DNA from: Tipula vernalis
Lineage: Eukaryota; Arthropoda; Insecta; Diptera; Tipulidae
DNA: 64,000 bases
Direction: 5' to 3'
Assembly: GCA_958295665.1 (NCBI GenBank)
Contig: OY282559.1
Coordinates: 260,840,245 to 260,904,244, forward strand
Each line of letters starts with the position of its first letter. The first letter of the stretch is position 1. Under the pieces are notes generated by a model. That model had not been told where the DNA came from, ran no database searches, and saw only the letters and a list, made by a program, of their open reading frames with translations. Shown piece after piece: positions 9,998-20,247 of the stretch. The position numbers and the translations under genes were made by a program.

Positions 9998-11433
9998 CTA
10001 GCCAACGCCTGCTCCCCGCTTGGTCGTCGCTGCATAGGAGATGGTGATCTTCCCCTTTTTCTTCTTAATTCCCAGCAGTCGCGAGAGATGTGACCGACCT
10101 TATCACATGCCCAACATTTGATTTTGCCGCTTCCATCTCGGTATCTTGGTGTTGACCGCTCGTTGTTTATGCTTGTATCGATTTCTACTCGGCGTATTTT
10201 CATTGACGGTTTGGTGATGGCTTGTGCAGTTTCATTTGTTAACGCACAAGCGATGGTTTCCGCAAAGGTTGCTTTAGGTGACAACATCACCGCCCTGCGT
10301 GTCTCTGGATCTCGAATGCCGTCAATGAATGCGTCAATTTTTAGCCTTTCCATATAATCAGCCGACGTACTGATATGTGCTAGATGTACTAGTCGCTCGA
10401 TTGCCGATGAAAATTCCTGAAGTGATTCTCCTCCCTTTTGGTAGCGGCTTTTCAATTCCATTCGATAGATTTCCCGCTTGTGATCACTGCCGTACTTCCG
10501 ATCCAGCGCCTTCATAATTTCGAGATAGCTGCTGCGCTCTTGTTCCGGGATGGTTTGTAAAGCCTCTGCTGCTTCGCCTTTGAGGGCCACTATTAATGCC
10601 GCGACACGATGTTCGTCGTTCCAATGATTTTGATTGGCTGCCGTCTCAAATTGAAATTTGAAAATGACGAAAGATGTTGTTCCGTCGAATGTTGGTGGCT
10701 TTATCTTGATTGATTGGACGGTTTGTACCACTTGTGTTGTTGTTCCACTTGCCTTGATATCAGTTAGTTCTTTCTCGAGCCGTTGGCATTTTTCTTCAAC
10801 CTGCTGAACCTCCGTTTTGACAAGTTGAACTTCCTTTTGCAGTTTTTGGTCAACCTGTTGAATCTCCATTTGCAGCTTCTCTACTTCGCCGTGTATGTTA
10901 GCAGATAATTCGAGAAGTTTCTCGTCCATTCTCTTATGACCATCAGTAATTTGGCTTTTAATTTCTTCTCCTTGTTTCTCCACCCGGTGTTGAAGTTCTT
11001 CGTTTGATTGTTTCATAGTCTCCAACTGCCGCACATTTTGTTGTTCCATTTCATTCTTAATTTCTTGGTTTGACTGCACTGCTTGTTGCGCCATTTGATT
11101 TTTAATTTCTCCTAGCTGTCGTTCGTTTTGTTGTTTCATTAGACTCATCTGTCCCGTCATCTGGTTCATAGCAGCTATTAACTGCGACAAATCGAAACTT
11201 CCAGAATGTTCTTGTGTCTTTTCGACCAACGGTTGTTTATCTTCTGCTTTCTGCTCTACGGTTGCCGCATCCGTTACTTTCTCTCCAAAATCATGATGTT
11301 CCGTGTCCAGCCCTTCTTTCTCCATGGCATCACGTAGTCGCGCTTGTAAAGCTGCTTTACCACCATCAGTAGCCAAACCCCGTTTCTCAAGTTCGCTCTT
11401 TAATTCTGGAACTTTTAATTCGCTGAGAATCAT
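9946..11433 (-). CDS. gag: Gag polyprotein with SAP domain, gypsy B
   Basis: Starts at ATG 11433; the frame is open from a GTG at 11454. The layout is as in A: an N-terminal SAP-like motif (LKVPELKSELEKRGLATDGG), a long coiled-coil, the Gag core and a CCHC knuckle (CWACDKVGHISRDC). The coiled-coil is about 30 residues longer than in A, with repeated Gln/Glu/Asn-rich heptads, and the first half carries many substitutions. The part after residue about 380 is almost identical to A. This uneven divergence suggests recombination between two subfamilies. The protein ends in the frameshift overlap with Pol. Confidence 0.93.
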   Translation of the reverse strand: MILSELKVPELKSELEKRGLATDGGKAALQARLRDAMEKEGLDTEHHDFGEKVTDAATVEQKAEDKQPLVEKTQEHSGSFDLSQLIAAMNQMTGQMSLMKQQNERQLGEIKNQMAQQAVQSNQEIKNEMEQQNVRQLETMKQSNEELQHRVEKQGEEIKSQITDGHKRMDEKLLELSANIHGEVEKLQMEIQQVDQKLQKEVQLVKTEVQQVEEKCQRLEKELTDIKASGTTTQVVQTVQSIKIKPPTFDGTTSFVIFKFQFETAANQNHWNDEHRVAALIVALKGEAAEALQTIPEQERSSYLEIMKALDRKYGSDHKREIYRMELKSRYQKGGESLQEFSSAIERLVHLAHISTSADYMERLKIDAFIDGIRDPETRRAVMLSPKATFAETIACALTNETAQAITKPSMKIRRVEIDTSINNERSTPRYRDGSGKIKCWACDKVGHISRDCWELRRKRGRSPSPMQRRPSGEQALARQEGQMTAEPLNYNESA

Positions 11434-11456
11434 TTTCTTTATCTTTTTATTCACAA

Positions 11457-11473
11457 TCCCACCGCTGTCACCA
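11457..11473 (-). promoter_or_regulatory. Candidate primer binding site, gypsy B
   Basis: Reverse complement of TGGTGACAGCGGTGGGA, three bases inside the 5' LTR of B and identical to the site in A. Confidence 0.6.
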
Positions 11474-11476
11474 ATT

Positions 11477-11972
11477 TGTTACGTTTTTGCCTTGTCAAAT
11501 AAGGTTCGTATCACTGGATTGTGAATAAAACCAATTCAATTTAATTTATCTCCAACGAATTTATTTATTTCACAAAATTTATTACAACACAGTTTATCAA
11601 TCAAAATTCACAAAATCACTTTATATAAATTATTCTCAAATTTTACTAATCACTTTTACTTTTTATTTCGCACAAAAACACTTTTTAAATCACTTTTTAA
11701 TTCCTTTTTAATCTTTATACTATCGCTTTCCAAATATTACTAATAATCTTACAAGTTTACACTATCGCGTTCCAAATACGAATAATCCAATTCGATCTTG
11801 TTCGCCTTTTTATATACACAAACCAAGCTTCTCGAAAGTTCACGACTTTTCCAGTTGGAATAGCGTAGAAACATTACGTAACAATTTTTATCATGGAAAA
11901 TTCCATTTAGTACATTAAACATTGAGCTATTAGTTTTACTTATTCTATTACACACTAGGTGTCACCGTCACA
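11477..11972 (-). repeat. 5' LTR of gypsy B
   Basis: 496 bp, identical by eye to 5840-6335. It is followed by the ATAT target duplicate at 11973-11976. Confidence 0.93.
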
Positions 11973-12116
11973 ATATTCCTTTTATTTATGTTGTATCAAA
12001 TGATGTTTGTTTCCTTGGTTTAGCAAATTTTTGAGTCTTTGCTAGTTAGTGCCATCTATTATATAAATTAGCAGTAATTTTTGGAAATTTTGACAACTTC
12101 TAAGATTATGGAAAAT

Positions 12117-12430
12117 GCTCATTTCATTTTTTTAATCCAGTGATACATTTCGTTATTTTTCCTGGAAAATAAAATAAAAATAAAACAAAATAAATATCTG
12201 GAAAATGGAGATTTCGTTTAAGCGCATATTTTGGAAAATGCGCATTTCATTTTTTTAATATATCCAGTTTAGCGCTTATTTTGGAAAATGCGCATTTCAT
12301 TTTTTTAATCCAGTGATACATTTCATTATTTTTCCTGGAAAATGAAATCAAAATAAAACAAAATAAATATCTGGAAAATGCAGATTTCGTTTAAGCGCAT
12401 ATTTTGGAAAATGCGCATTTCATTTTTTAA
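12117..12430. repeat. 173-bp tandem duplication, AT-rich
   Basis: The block beginning TCCAGTGATACATTTC recurs 173 bp later (12136 and 12309), and the phrase TTTTGGAAAATGCGCATTTC occurs three times. No coding sense was seen. A further copy of the trailing phrase (TATCCAGTTTAAGCGCTTAT) follows the MITE at 12431-12686, showing that the MITE inserted into this repeat. Confidence 0.75.
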
Positions 12431-12686
12431 TTGCTGCGTTCCATTTGACGTGGCAAAGTACAAATAAGTAAATTTTTTTAATTTACGTGCAACATGGAAA
12501 GTTGGAAAATTAATTATTAATTTGAAAACTGATCAGCCATTTCTTACCGATTAGTTTTACTAAATATTCTTGTAACGAAGTCGCCATAAATTCAAAAAGC
12601 AAACTACTCATAAAATTTAGCAAGAGTAGCTGCGTGCAGTCAGAAGTACTTGTGTGTACTTTGCCAAATTAAATGGAACGCAGCAA
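12431..12686. mobile_element. MITE, about 256 bp, TIR TTGCTGCGTTCCATTT
   Basis: The left end TTGCTGCGTTCCATTT... is mirrored by ...AAATGGAACGCAGCAA at the right end, and the inner arms carry GGCAAAGTAC / GTACTTTGCC. There is no coding capacity. The stretch 12687-12967 after it is AT-rich with nothing recognised. Confidence 0.8.
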
Positions 12687-12967
12687 ATATATCCAGTTTA
12701 AGCGCTTATATTTTGGACTAATTTTCATATAAAAAAGTACAAAAAATGTTTATAAGATGGACGACTCGATTTTATTCATATTTGGTACTAATTTTTCATA
12801 TTTGGTACTAATTTTGTAGTTTAGAAAACAAACAATTTTACAAAAAAGCGCTTTAATATTTTATATTTTTAATTCATAAAAATTCTAATTAAAAAAAAAG
12901 GCGTATTTAGTTTAAAAAAAATATGCTTTTAAAAAATTGGCGCTGAAATTCATTTGGCGTCAAATAA

Positions 12968-13828
12968 CTATACCGTAGCCCAGAATCGTTTTTGACACTG
13001 ATCACACTGAATCGGTCGCTTATTGCTTGGTATATGGGTTTTAACATGTCGATTCATATCTTGTTTTGTTTTAAAACCCTTATTGCAAGTAGCACAAGTA
13101 AAAGGTCTCTCATTTTGATGTGATCGCATATGAGAATGTAATTGGTCAGATTTAAAACATTGTAGGCCGCATACGTAACAAACAAATCCTTTTTCACCAG
13201 TATGATATCGCATATGTTGGTCAAGATTGCGAGGTCGCTTTCCGCATATTTTGCATTCCTTTTCGTGCATCTCCTCGTGGGCACGCAACCGGTCACGTCG
13301 TGTAAACTGTCTGTCACATTGTTTGCATGTTAAATCCAAGCGAACCTTTTTCGTTTTTTTATTTGAAATTTCTTTCTCGGAGTCTTCATTAAGTTCTACA
13401 TCGCTCATCTTCCCACTTGAACTTTCATTTTCCGACTCGTCACTTGATACTCGCGAAGCTGACAAATCATTATAGGACCGAACTGTACCGCCATTTTCTG
13501 ACGATATAATATCAACAATATCCAATTCTTCCTTTTTAATTTTAATTTCATTTGACTCCGTGTTCTAGAAAATTGTAACAAAATTATAAGAGTATCGCTT
13601 CGTTTCACAGTTATTTACCGCGCGGTCCTCCTTGCTCCTCAATTCACATTTATAAACACTGCCATATTCTTCAAATGAATTAATTAATTCGAGTATATTC
13701 TCACATGTTGGTGATTCCTTCGCGATAAATTTGGTTGGAAATTCAGTTCGAACTTTTTCTGGGGAATTGCCCGACTGATAAAAGCGTTTTACTATAAAAA
13801 CTTTTTGGTTTATTGTGTATACTGTCAT
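12968..13828 (-). pseudogene. Truncated duplicate of the DUF4817-C2H2 zinc-finger gene
   Basis: A near-identical copy of the gene at 41992-43143, lacking its last fingers. Exon 1 (13619-13828, or from the ATG at 13882) encodes the DUF4817-like helix-turn-helix. A 54-bp intron (13565-13618) and exon 2 from 13564 follow. Four fingers are complete; the fifth (CDQCQKRF) runs into unrelated DNA at 12980 and stops at 12968. A few base substitutions separate the copies, so the duplication is recent. It could make a shortened protein, but the loss of three and a half fingers makes a pseudogene or decoy paralogue more likely. Confidence 0.85.
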
Positions 13829-13900
13829 GTTTGAATGTTCATAAAATTTTAATTTTGACAACGTTCTGTGTTTACCATTCAAGGCAGTCTCATGAAAATA

Positions 13901-14346
13901 GGTGGGCGACCCATGTGCAACATAACAAATTTAAAAATGTGTGACCTTACGACAGAAAACCAATACCGTTTTCTTTTTTATTTTTCTTGGTTGCTTTAAA
14001 TATTATTTGGTTCTTTATGGAAATGGAATTGGTATTACTGTCATAAGATTACATATTTTTAACTTTTTTAACTTTAGCTGTATTTTGTTGAAAACAAATT
14101 AATTCGAACTATTTTTTTCTCAACAGAACAAGCCGCGAAATATTTTTTCGATTTAATTTTTATATTCTACTATGTTGGTATTTCTTCTGTTTTTCATTCA
14201 AGCAGTTACGTATTTTATTTGTTCGAGCAAGAATTAAATAACTCAATTTTTTTGTTCGAATTATTTAATTCCTGTCACAAGCAATTGTTGTTGTAAATTT
14301 CTCAACAAAATACAGCTTTTGTTATGTTGCACATGGGTCGCCCACC
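13901..14346. mobile_element. MITE, 446 bp, TIR GGTGGGCGACCCATGTGCAA, TA target duplication
   Basis: Inverted ends GGTGGGCGACCCATGTGCAA / TTGCACATGGGTCGCCCACC continue through CATAACAAA. TA flanks both sides (13899-13900, 14347-14348), as for Tc1/mariner-type MITEs. A second palindromic MITE (14076-14316) sits inside it. Confidence 0.88.
14076..14316. mobile_element. Nested MITE, about 241 bp, TIR AGCTGTATTTTGTTGA
   Basis: AGCTGTATTTTGTTGA at 14076 is mirrored at 14301-14316. The subterminal ACAACAACAATTGC is shared with the MITE that hosts the LINE (14587-18280). It lies inside the 446-bp MITE. Confidence 0.75.
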
Positions 14347-14401
14347 TATAGGCAACTTTATAGAAATGTAACAAAAGGGAGTTGGAAAAATTTATTTTAG
14401 A

Positions 14402-14570
14402 ACGTGTTCGAAGTTTGTGATAATTTTTTTTTTTTTAATAATTTTGACACGAGTAAAATAATTTCATATTTTGTAATAAGGTTTATTTGTACTATTTTTC
14501 TTAGAAATAAATTAACGTAATACGGTTTAATTATTGTTATGTTATGTTACAAAAAAACAAGTTTTTTTTA
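14402..14570. repeat. Left half of a MITE related to 43625-43912
   Basis: ACGTGTTCGAAGTTTGTGAT and the following AT-rich tract match the left part of the 288-bp MITE at 43625. The right end is missing. Confidence 0.65.
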
Positions 14571-14758
14571 GTTTTAATCCTAGTAAGCGTATTTTGTTGA
14601 CCAAAATTGAATTCGAATTATTTTGGGTTTCTTTGCTTTCCAAAAAAATAGCCAATTTGATTTAATTGACAAAAGCCAACCTTTCCAACTAAAATATAAA
14701 TTTAATATGTATGATGACTCTGGTGGCAGGTATTATAACCAAGAATTAGAATTATGTT

Positions 14759-17700
14759 ATTATTATTATTTACTGGAGGGCCATGTGGGCGATAAGCCAC
14801 CTCGCACCGCGACCTAAAAGATCTATTGTGCTGGACCCTACTTAATTATCCGTCCAGTCAATATTCAGGCTCTTAATGAATCTGACAATACTACTGGCCG
14901 ATACAAGATACATACTATCCGGGCTCATTGTTCTCCCTCCTAGATGTTGCAGTCTTTGCTGGAAAATGGCTGGGCAATGGCACAGAACATGTTCCGCTGA
15001 TTCCGCTTCCAGACCGCAGAAGCGGCATCCATCTGTCGTACTTAGGCCCATCTTCTTAAGGTGATACCTTAAGGGGACATGACCTGTGAGGAAGCCAGTA
15101 AGCAGCCTCAACTCAGGTTTCCTAAGTTCAAGACACTCCTTAACCCTGACAGACGAAGGTGATATAAATTTCTTCGCCTGCCGTAAACCTGGAATTCTGC
15201 GCCAGTAGGAGGACTTTTGAACATCCTCCCAGCGTTTTACCGCTGCTCTAAGGTGTCCCTTAGTGACACCGCAGAAGGGTTCTGGTCCAAAAAATGGAGA
15301 GGCTGAACCCTCACGGGCGAGGCCATCAGCTGCCTCGTTTCCTTCGATTCCAGTATGACCTGGCACCCACATAAGTGTTACCTTATTTGAGCCTGCCAGA
15401 TGTTTAATAACCTTCAGACAATCCCATACCAGCCTTGACTCAACGGTACAAGACCTAAGAGCTTTTAAGGCTGATTGGCTGTCTGATACAATATAAATCT
15501 TTGCATCGTTTAGGCCTTTTGCTATGCCTATCCTAGCGCAAAGTTCTATAGCATGTAATTCTGCTTGAAAAACGGTAGCATTGGTACCCAAGGACTTCGA
15601 GAGGGTAGTGCCACTCCCGTGTATTCCTATTCCCGCCCCATCTTCCGTTTTTGATCCATCTGTAAACCATACCATGGACCCTAGCTCAAATGATGGTCCA
15701 CCTGCCCTCCACACATCCCGGTCAGGTAACCTAACACAGAATGGTTTGTGGAAGTCCAGTTTAGCTGGCATACAGTCGGAAGGCATTCCTATTGTAGGGT
15801 CTGTCTGAAATTCCTTAAGGATTTCCATATGACCCACCATATTGCCTGGCTTGATATTTCCTTCCGCCTGCATTTTCAGGGCCATACTTGCAGCATCCTT
15901 TTTAATATGCAGGTGTAACGGTGTCAGTCCTAGAAGTGTCTCCACCCCCGCGGTTGGACATGACTTCATTGAGCCCGTAACACCGATGCAGGCTACACGC
16001 TGAACCTTATTCAATAAGGTTTGCGTTGTCTTCTGATCAGTTTTAGCCCACCATACAACCGATGCGTAGGTGACCATAGGCCTAATGATTGTAAGAAATG
16101 ACCAGTAGATCATTTTTGGTTGTAGTCCCCAAGTACTACGCCCATAGAGTCTTTGACAGGCCCAGAGAGCCTTGATGGCTCTATTTTGAACTTTCAACAA
16201 ATGTTGGTTCCAGTTCAGTCTTTGATCTAGGATAACCCCTAGATATTTAACCTCGCTGGAAAAAGGAACAGTAGTACCGTTTAACGAGGGAGCTGTAAGC
16301 GCAAGCTTTGTCCTCCTCGTAAAAGGAACAATGACAGTTTTGCTTGGATTGACACTGAGCCCTTCCTGGTAACACCACTGCCATATTATATTGAGTGCAT
16401 TTTGCATGCGATCAGAAATGACCTCATCAAAGTTGCCTCTGATTATGATAGCCACATCATCCGCATAGCCCTGGACATCAAACCCATGGCTACTCAGAAG
16501 GACCAGTAGTCTGTCAATAACCAATGACCACAAAAGAGGAGATAGTACGCCTCCTTGGGGACAGCCCTTTACGGCCTTGATGGTTACTGATTCGCCACCT
16601 AGTCTGGCAGTAATCTCACGATGTTCCAGCATGGAACGGATCCACCTAATTGTGGAAAGTGGAACCCTTTTTCCCATTGCTGCCCTCTCTATAGATCCAT
16701 AGGAGGTATTATCAAACGCCCCCTCAATGTCCACAAAGGCACAAAGGGCAATTTCTTTATATGTCACTGCTTTTTCAATCCTCGTGACTAGCCCGCTAAG
16801 GGCCATAACCGTGGATTTACCAGTTTGATACGCAAACTGGTCCCGATGCAGCGGATTCTTTCCAAGGACCTCACTTCTTATTTGATAGTCCAGGATTTTT
16901 TCCATCGTCTTCAAAAGAAACGATGTGAGGCTAATTGGCCGATATGCCCTGGCCTGGGTGTCTGGACGACCCCCGCCCTTTGGTATAAAGACCACATTTA
17001 CTTTCCTCCACAGTTTCAGAATATAATTAAAAGCATAACTTGCCCGAAACATCTGGATCAAGCTGGGGAGTATTTCCTCAATACCTTTTTGAAGTAAAGC
17101 TGGAAAGATACCATCCCCTCCAGCGGATTTGAAAGGTTTGAAAGACCCAATAGCCCATCGAACCTTGCTGGGTGTGAAAATTTTCCCAGAGAGACTCCAG
17201 ATCCTACTGTGAGGCGAATAGGCCACCTCACTCGAAGGATCATATGAGTTCTCTTGGGCTCCTACCACTACTGAATCCGGAAAGTGGGTCTCTAACAGTA
17301 CCTCTAAGGTTTCCTTCCGGTTTTCAGTGAACCCCCCATCTTGCTTCTGGAGAAGTCCTAAACCATTTGAATGATCCCTGGAAAGGACTTTCTGGAGACG
17401 AGCTGCAGAGGGCAATTCATTGATTCCCTCACAGAAATTCCTCCAGGTAGCCCTTTTGGATCTCCTTAGTTCGAGATTATATTCCGTCAAGGCCATCTTA
17501 TACTCGCCCCATTCACCGGTGCGTTTAGCCTTGTTAAATAATCTTCTCGATTTTTTCCTCAGTTTACCCAGCGTCCCGTTCCACCAAGGGACCATCTTTG
17601 TGGACTCTCTTCGCTTAACTGGGCAGCTGTTCTCGTAAGCCAAGTGTATAGAATTATGCAGCTGGTTTGAACAGATCTCCAAACCCTCTGGATACTCTAT

Positions 17701-18178
17701 GTTCCCCACAACCGAGGGCATTTCTGATTCGAGTGAGACTCTATAAGAGTCCCAGTCGGTCAGTTTTGGAATTCTGATTTCCTGCCGCTGCATGGTCTCA
17801 GCCGCCAAATCGAATCTGATGTGCAAGTGATCCGATAATGAGGCCTCTTCAGACACATGCCAGTTTTTGACCAAGTCGCTGAAATGCGGACTAGCAAGTG
17901 TCAGATCTAGGACCTCTTGCCTAATCGCATTTATAAAAGTAGGTTTCCTTCCCCTATTGACAATGTCTACATTATTTGAGATCAGAAATTCAAAAAGGTA
18001 CTCACCCCTGTTATTGATGTCCGTGCTACTCCACACCGTGTGGTGCGCGTTTGCATCGCATCCTATCAGGTAGGCCAGCCCATTGCGTTTGCAATGAGCT
18101 ATGAGCCGCCTAACTTCAAGTGGAGGTATTAACTCTGAGTCTCCAGGAAAGTAGGCGGAGGCCATTATAGCCTCCAAG
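14759..18178 (-). mobile_element. 5'-truncated non-LTR retrotransposon (I/LOA-like, with RNase H)
   Basis: Flanked by an 11-bp target duplication AGAATTATGTT at 14748-14758 and 18179-18189. The 3' end carries a short (TAA)n tail (ATTATTATTATT on the plus strand from 14759), as in I-type LINEs. The 5' truncation removes ORF1 and the first half of the endonuclease. Confidence 0.9.
14842..18178 (-). CDS. LINE ORF2 protein: partial endonuclease, reverse transcriptase, RNase H
   Basis: An uninterrupted frame of about 1110 element-derived residues. The long frame's own ATG at 18270 lies in flanking DNA; element similarity begins near residue 36. It starts in the middle of the APE-type endonuclease (GCDANAHHTVW, later SLSDH). 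It continues into the RT with PISLTSFLLKTMEK and YADD near residue 600, then RNase H beginning FTDGSKTEDGAG near 868, with the WVPGHTGIEGNEAAD motif. It ends with a CCHC-like CRFCGLEAESAEHVLCHC. The RNase H argues for the I/LOA/R1-type groups and against jockey or CR1. It is open throughout but cannot move on its own because the endonuclease is cut. Confidence 0.9.
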
Positions 18179-18283
18179 AGAATTATGTTTAAATAAACCC
18201 AATTTTTTTTTGGGTTAATGGTATTCTTGCTAGGATTTATCCTATGCAATTGTTGTTGTAAATTTGTCAAGGAAATACGCTAA

Positions 18284-18867
18284 TGTCGAATTCTTTTCGT
18301 TTTTTAAAATCAATGTAAATTTTGTGGTGCGAAAAGTACACGAAACCAAATTGATGTTTTTTTGACGTTACTAACAACAACAAAAATAGAAACTTCATTT
18401 TGTATTTGTCAAAGTTGTGAATATACGAGTTTTTTGTGTCTTGATTTTAAATCATTTTAATTGTTGTTTAATTATTTTAATCGTTTAAATAAAATTTTCA
18501 ATATAAACAGTTTTCTCCGTCTCGATTTTTATTATCCTTTTGTTTTTTGTGTTTAATTATTTTAATCGTATGAAATGTTTTCAATATAAACAGTTCTTTT
18601 CCGTCTCTTATCCTTTTAATTGTTGTGCTTAATTATTTTAATCGAATTAAATAAAATCAAGGCACAAAAACTCTAATTGACAACTTTGACAACTAAAAAT
18701 TGACGTTTCTAATTTGTTGTTGTAGTTGATTTATGAAAAAATATACATTTCGTAAAATTGATGTACATCGAAAAAACATTGATGTTTTTTGACGAAAAGA
18801 ACATGATTTTCGATGTACATCAATTTTTTTTGATGTTTTTTGGCGAAAAGAATTTAACATAACATAA
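18284..18867. repeat. AT-rich inverted-repeat region
   Basis: No gene seen. CGAATTCTTTTCG near 18288 is mirrored by CGAAAAGAATTTAA near 18844. Short palindromes such as ATCGATGTACAT-like arms recur between 18755 and 18830. It is probably a degraded TIR element. Confidence 0.45.
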
Positions 18868-19446
18868 GTGTTCAATCGGGCAAAAATGATAAAAAATATG
18901 ATATTTTTTATCACTTTTGGCATTAAACGCACTCATTTATCACACAAAAAAACCAACTTTTTTCTTGGTTTTTTGGATTCCTGCTGTCAATTTTGAATTT
19001 ATTTTCTTTATGATATTTTCGGTACTTAAATTAAATTAAATTTGCTTTTTTAAGATATTTATATGGTATTTACACAGTCACCTATTTATTTAAACATAAA
19101 TAATCATTTATGTTTCGTAGTTTTGCCTGAGAATACAAACACAATAAAAATCAAACTAAAATTATTTGTGTATCTAATATTTGGATAAAAACCAAATAGT
19201 TTCAATATTAAAATAATTTATAAAAAAAAATAATTAGAAAATATAACATTTAATTAAAAACCTGACGACAAAACGAGTTTATTGAATTTTACGAAGCGAT
19301 TTAAAACCAAATGTAACATTTAAAATCAATTTATCATTTTTTATCAATTTTGGTTGTTCAATCGGGTTTGACGTACAGTATTAAAAATGAAGTTAGGGTG
19401 GGATAAAATATCATGATATATTTATCATTTTTGCCCGATTGAACAC
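18868..19446. mobile_element. MITE, 579 bp, TIR GTGTTCAATCGGGCAAAAAT
   Basis: GTGTTCAATCGGGCAAAAAT at 18868 is mirrored by the same bases reversed, ending at 19446. The arms extend through GATAAA. The interior is AT-rich and non-coding. Confidence 0.85.
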
Positions 19447-19479
19447 GACCAATATTTGGCTTTTGATTGTAGTGCTAGT

Positions 19480-19580
19480 CCGTATGTTCACTGACGGCCT
19501 TTTGACAGAAAATATCCGGATATTTTTGACAGATGTTACCACGCTAACTTCACTTTAATAAAATATTTGGATTTTTTTTT
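19480..19580. repeat. Half copy of the 43.9-44.8 kb MITE family, inverted
   Basis: GTTCACTGACGGCCTTTTGA, AAAATATCCGGATATTTTTG and GCTAACTTCACTTTAATAAA all recur in reverse order near 44330-44400. Confidence 0.7.
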
Positions 19581-19782
19581 TAAGACATGTGTTGAATCAC
19601 GGATCAACAGGTTTTAAAATTATGTTATCTCAAAATGCTCAATATGCATTTTGTATATAAATTATATTTTTTGCACTTTTTGATAATGTGAGAAAATTAG
19701 TATATGTTATGTATATATTCTGTACATACATAACATATAGAATGTAGAATGTAGAATGTAGTGTAGAATGTATCACATTTTG

Positions 19783-19790
19783 TATAAATA
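19783..19790 (+). promoter_or_regulatory. TATA box of the BEL/Pao 5' LTR or leader
   Basis: TATAAATA followed by GCACGG, with AATAAAG 17 bp downstream, resembles the promoter and polyadenylation layout of an LTR. Short 9-bp repeats (TAGAATGTA) lie just upstream at 19738-19772. The LTR borders and the primer site could not be fixed. Confidence 0.5.
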
Positions 19791-20247
19791 GCACGGAATA
19801 TGGTAAAATAAAGCAGAATTAAAACGAACGTTAAACTAGTTTAATTAAAAGTTCTCTCGAGTATTCGCTTGGCCCTTTCCTGGTAACCAGGCTAATACTC
19901 CCACAAATTCAAAGCAGAGGCTTGAGTTTTTCATGGTCCTTCGAGCCGGATGCGCTACAAAGAGCGTATTCCGCAATCAGCAAGTCCGAAGCCAGTCAAC
20001 AACAATCGGATATTCAGTGCCATCTTTACCACAAGAGGAGCCAAATTCCGAGGCTAGTAAAACAACAAGTCAGACAAGCAGGTATTGACGTCGTTCCAGA
20101 CGAACCATCTGCAAATCAACAAGCGCTACACAGAGCGCATTTCCCGAACCGATAACAACAATCGAGAAAGACTGCGGCTGACGTCGTTCCAGACGTAACG
20201 GCAGCAAAAATTTGATACGCCACAACCAGCGTAAATTAATTAACAAC

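Larger units (their letters stand above)
5840..11972 (-). mobile_element. Ty3/gypsy LTR retrotransposon B (complete, inverted relative to A)
   Basis: A complete 6.1-kb element in reverse orientation with 496-bp LTRs at 5840-6335 and 11477-11972 that look identical by eye. Target duplication ATAT flanks it at 5836-5839 and 11973-11976. Gag and Pol are both open, the frameshift signal is intact, and no envelope ORF is present. Identical LTRs and open frames suggest a very recent insertion that may still be active. Its left (3') LTR abuts the 3' LTR of element A across the shared ATAT. Confidence 0.95.
14587..18280. mobile_element. MITE split by a LINE; TAA target duplication
   Basis: The left end GCGTATTTTGTTGAC (14587) and right end GTCAAGGAAATACGC (18280) form an imperfect TIR. 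TAA flanks it at 14584-14586 and 18281-18283. The subterminal ACAACAACAATTGC tract matches the nested MITE at 14076. The LINE at 14759-18178 inserted inside it. A TAA 3-bp duplication is usual for PIF/Harbinger-type MITEs. Confidence 0.7.

Noticed and set aside
18179..18270. N-terminal 30 residues of the LINE frame
   Set aside because: They lie beyond the target duplication, in flanking MITE DNA, so they are not part of the protein.
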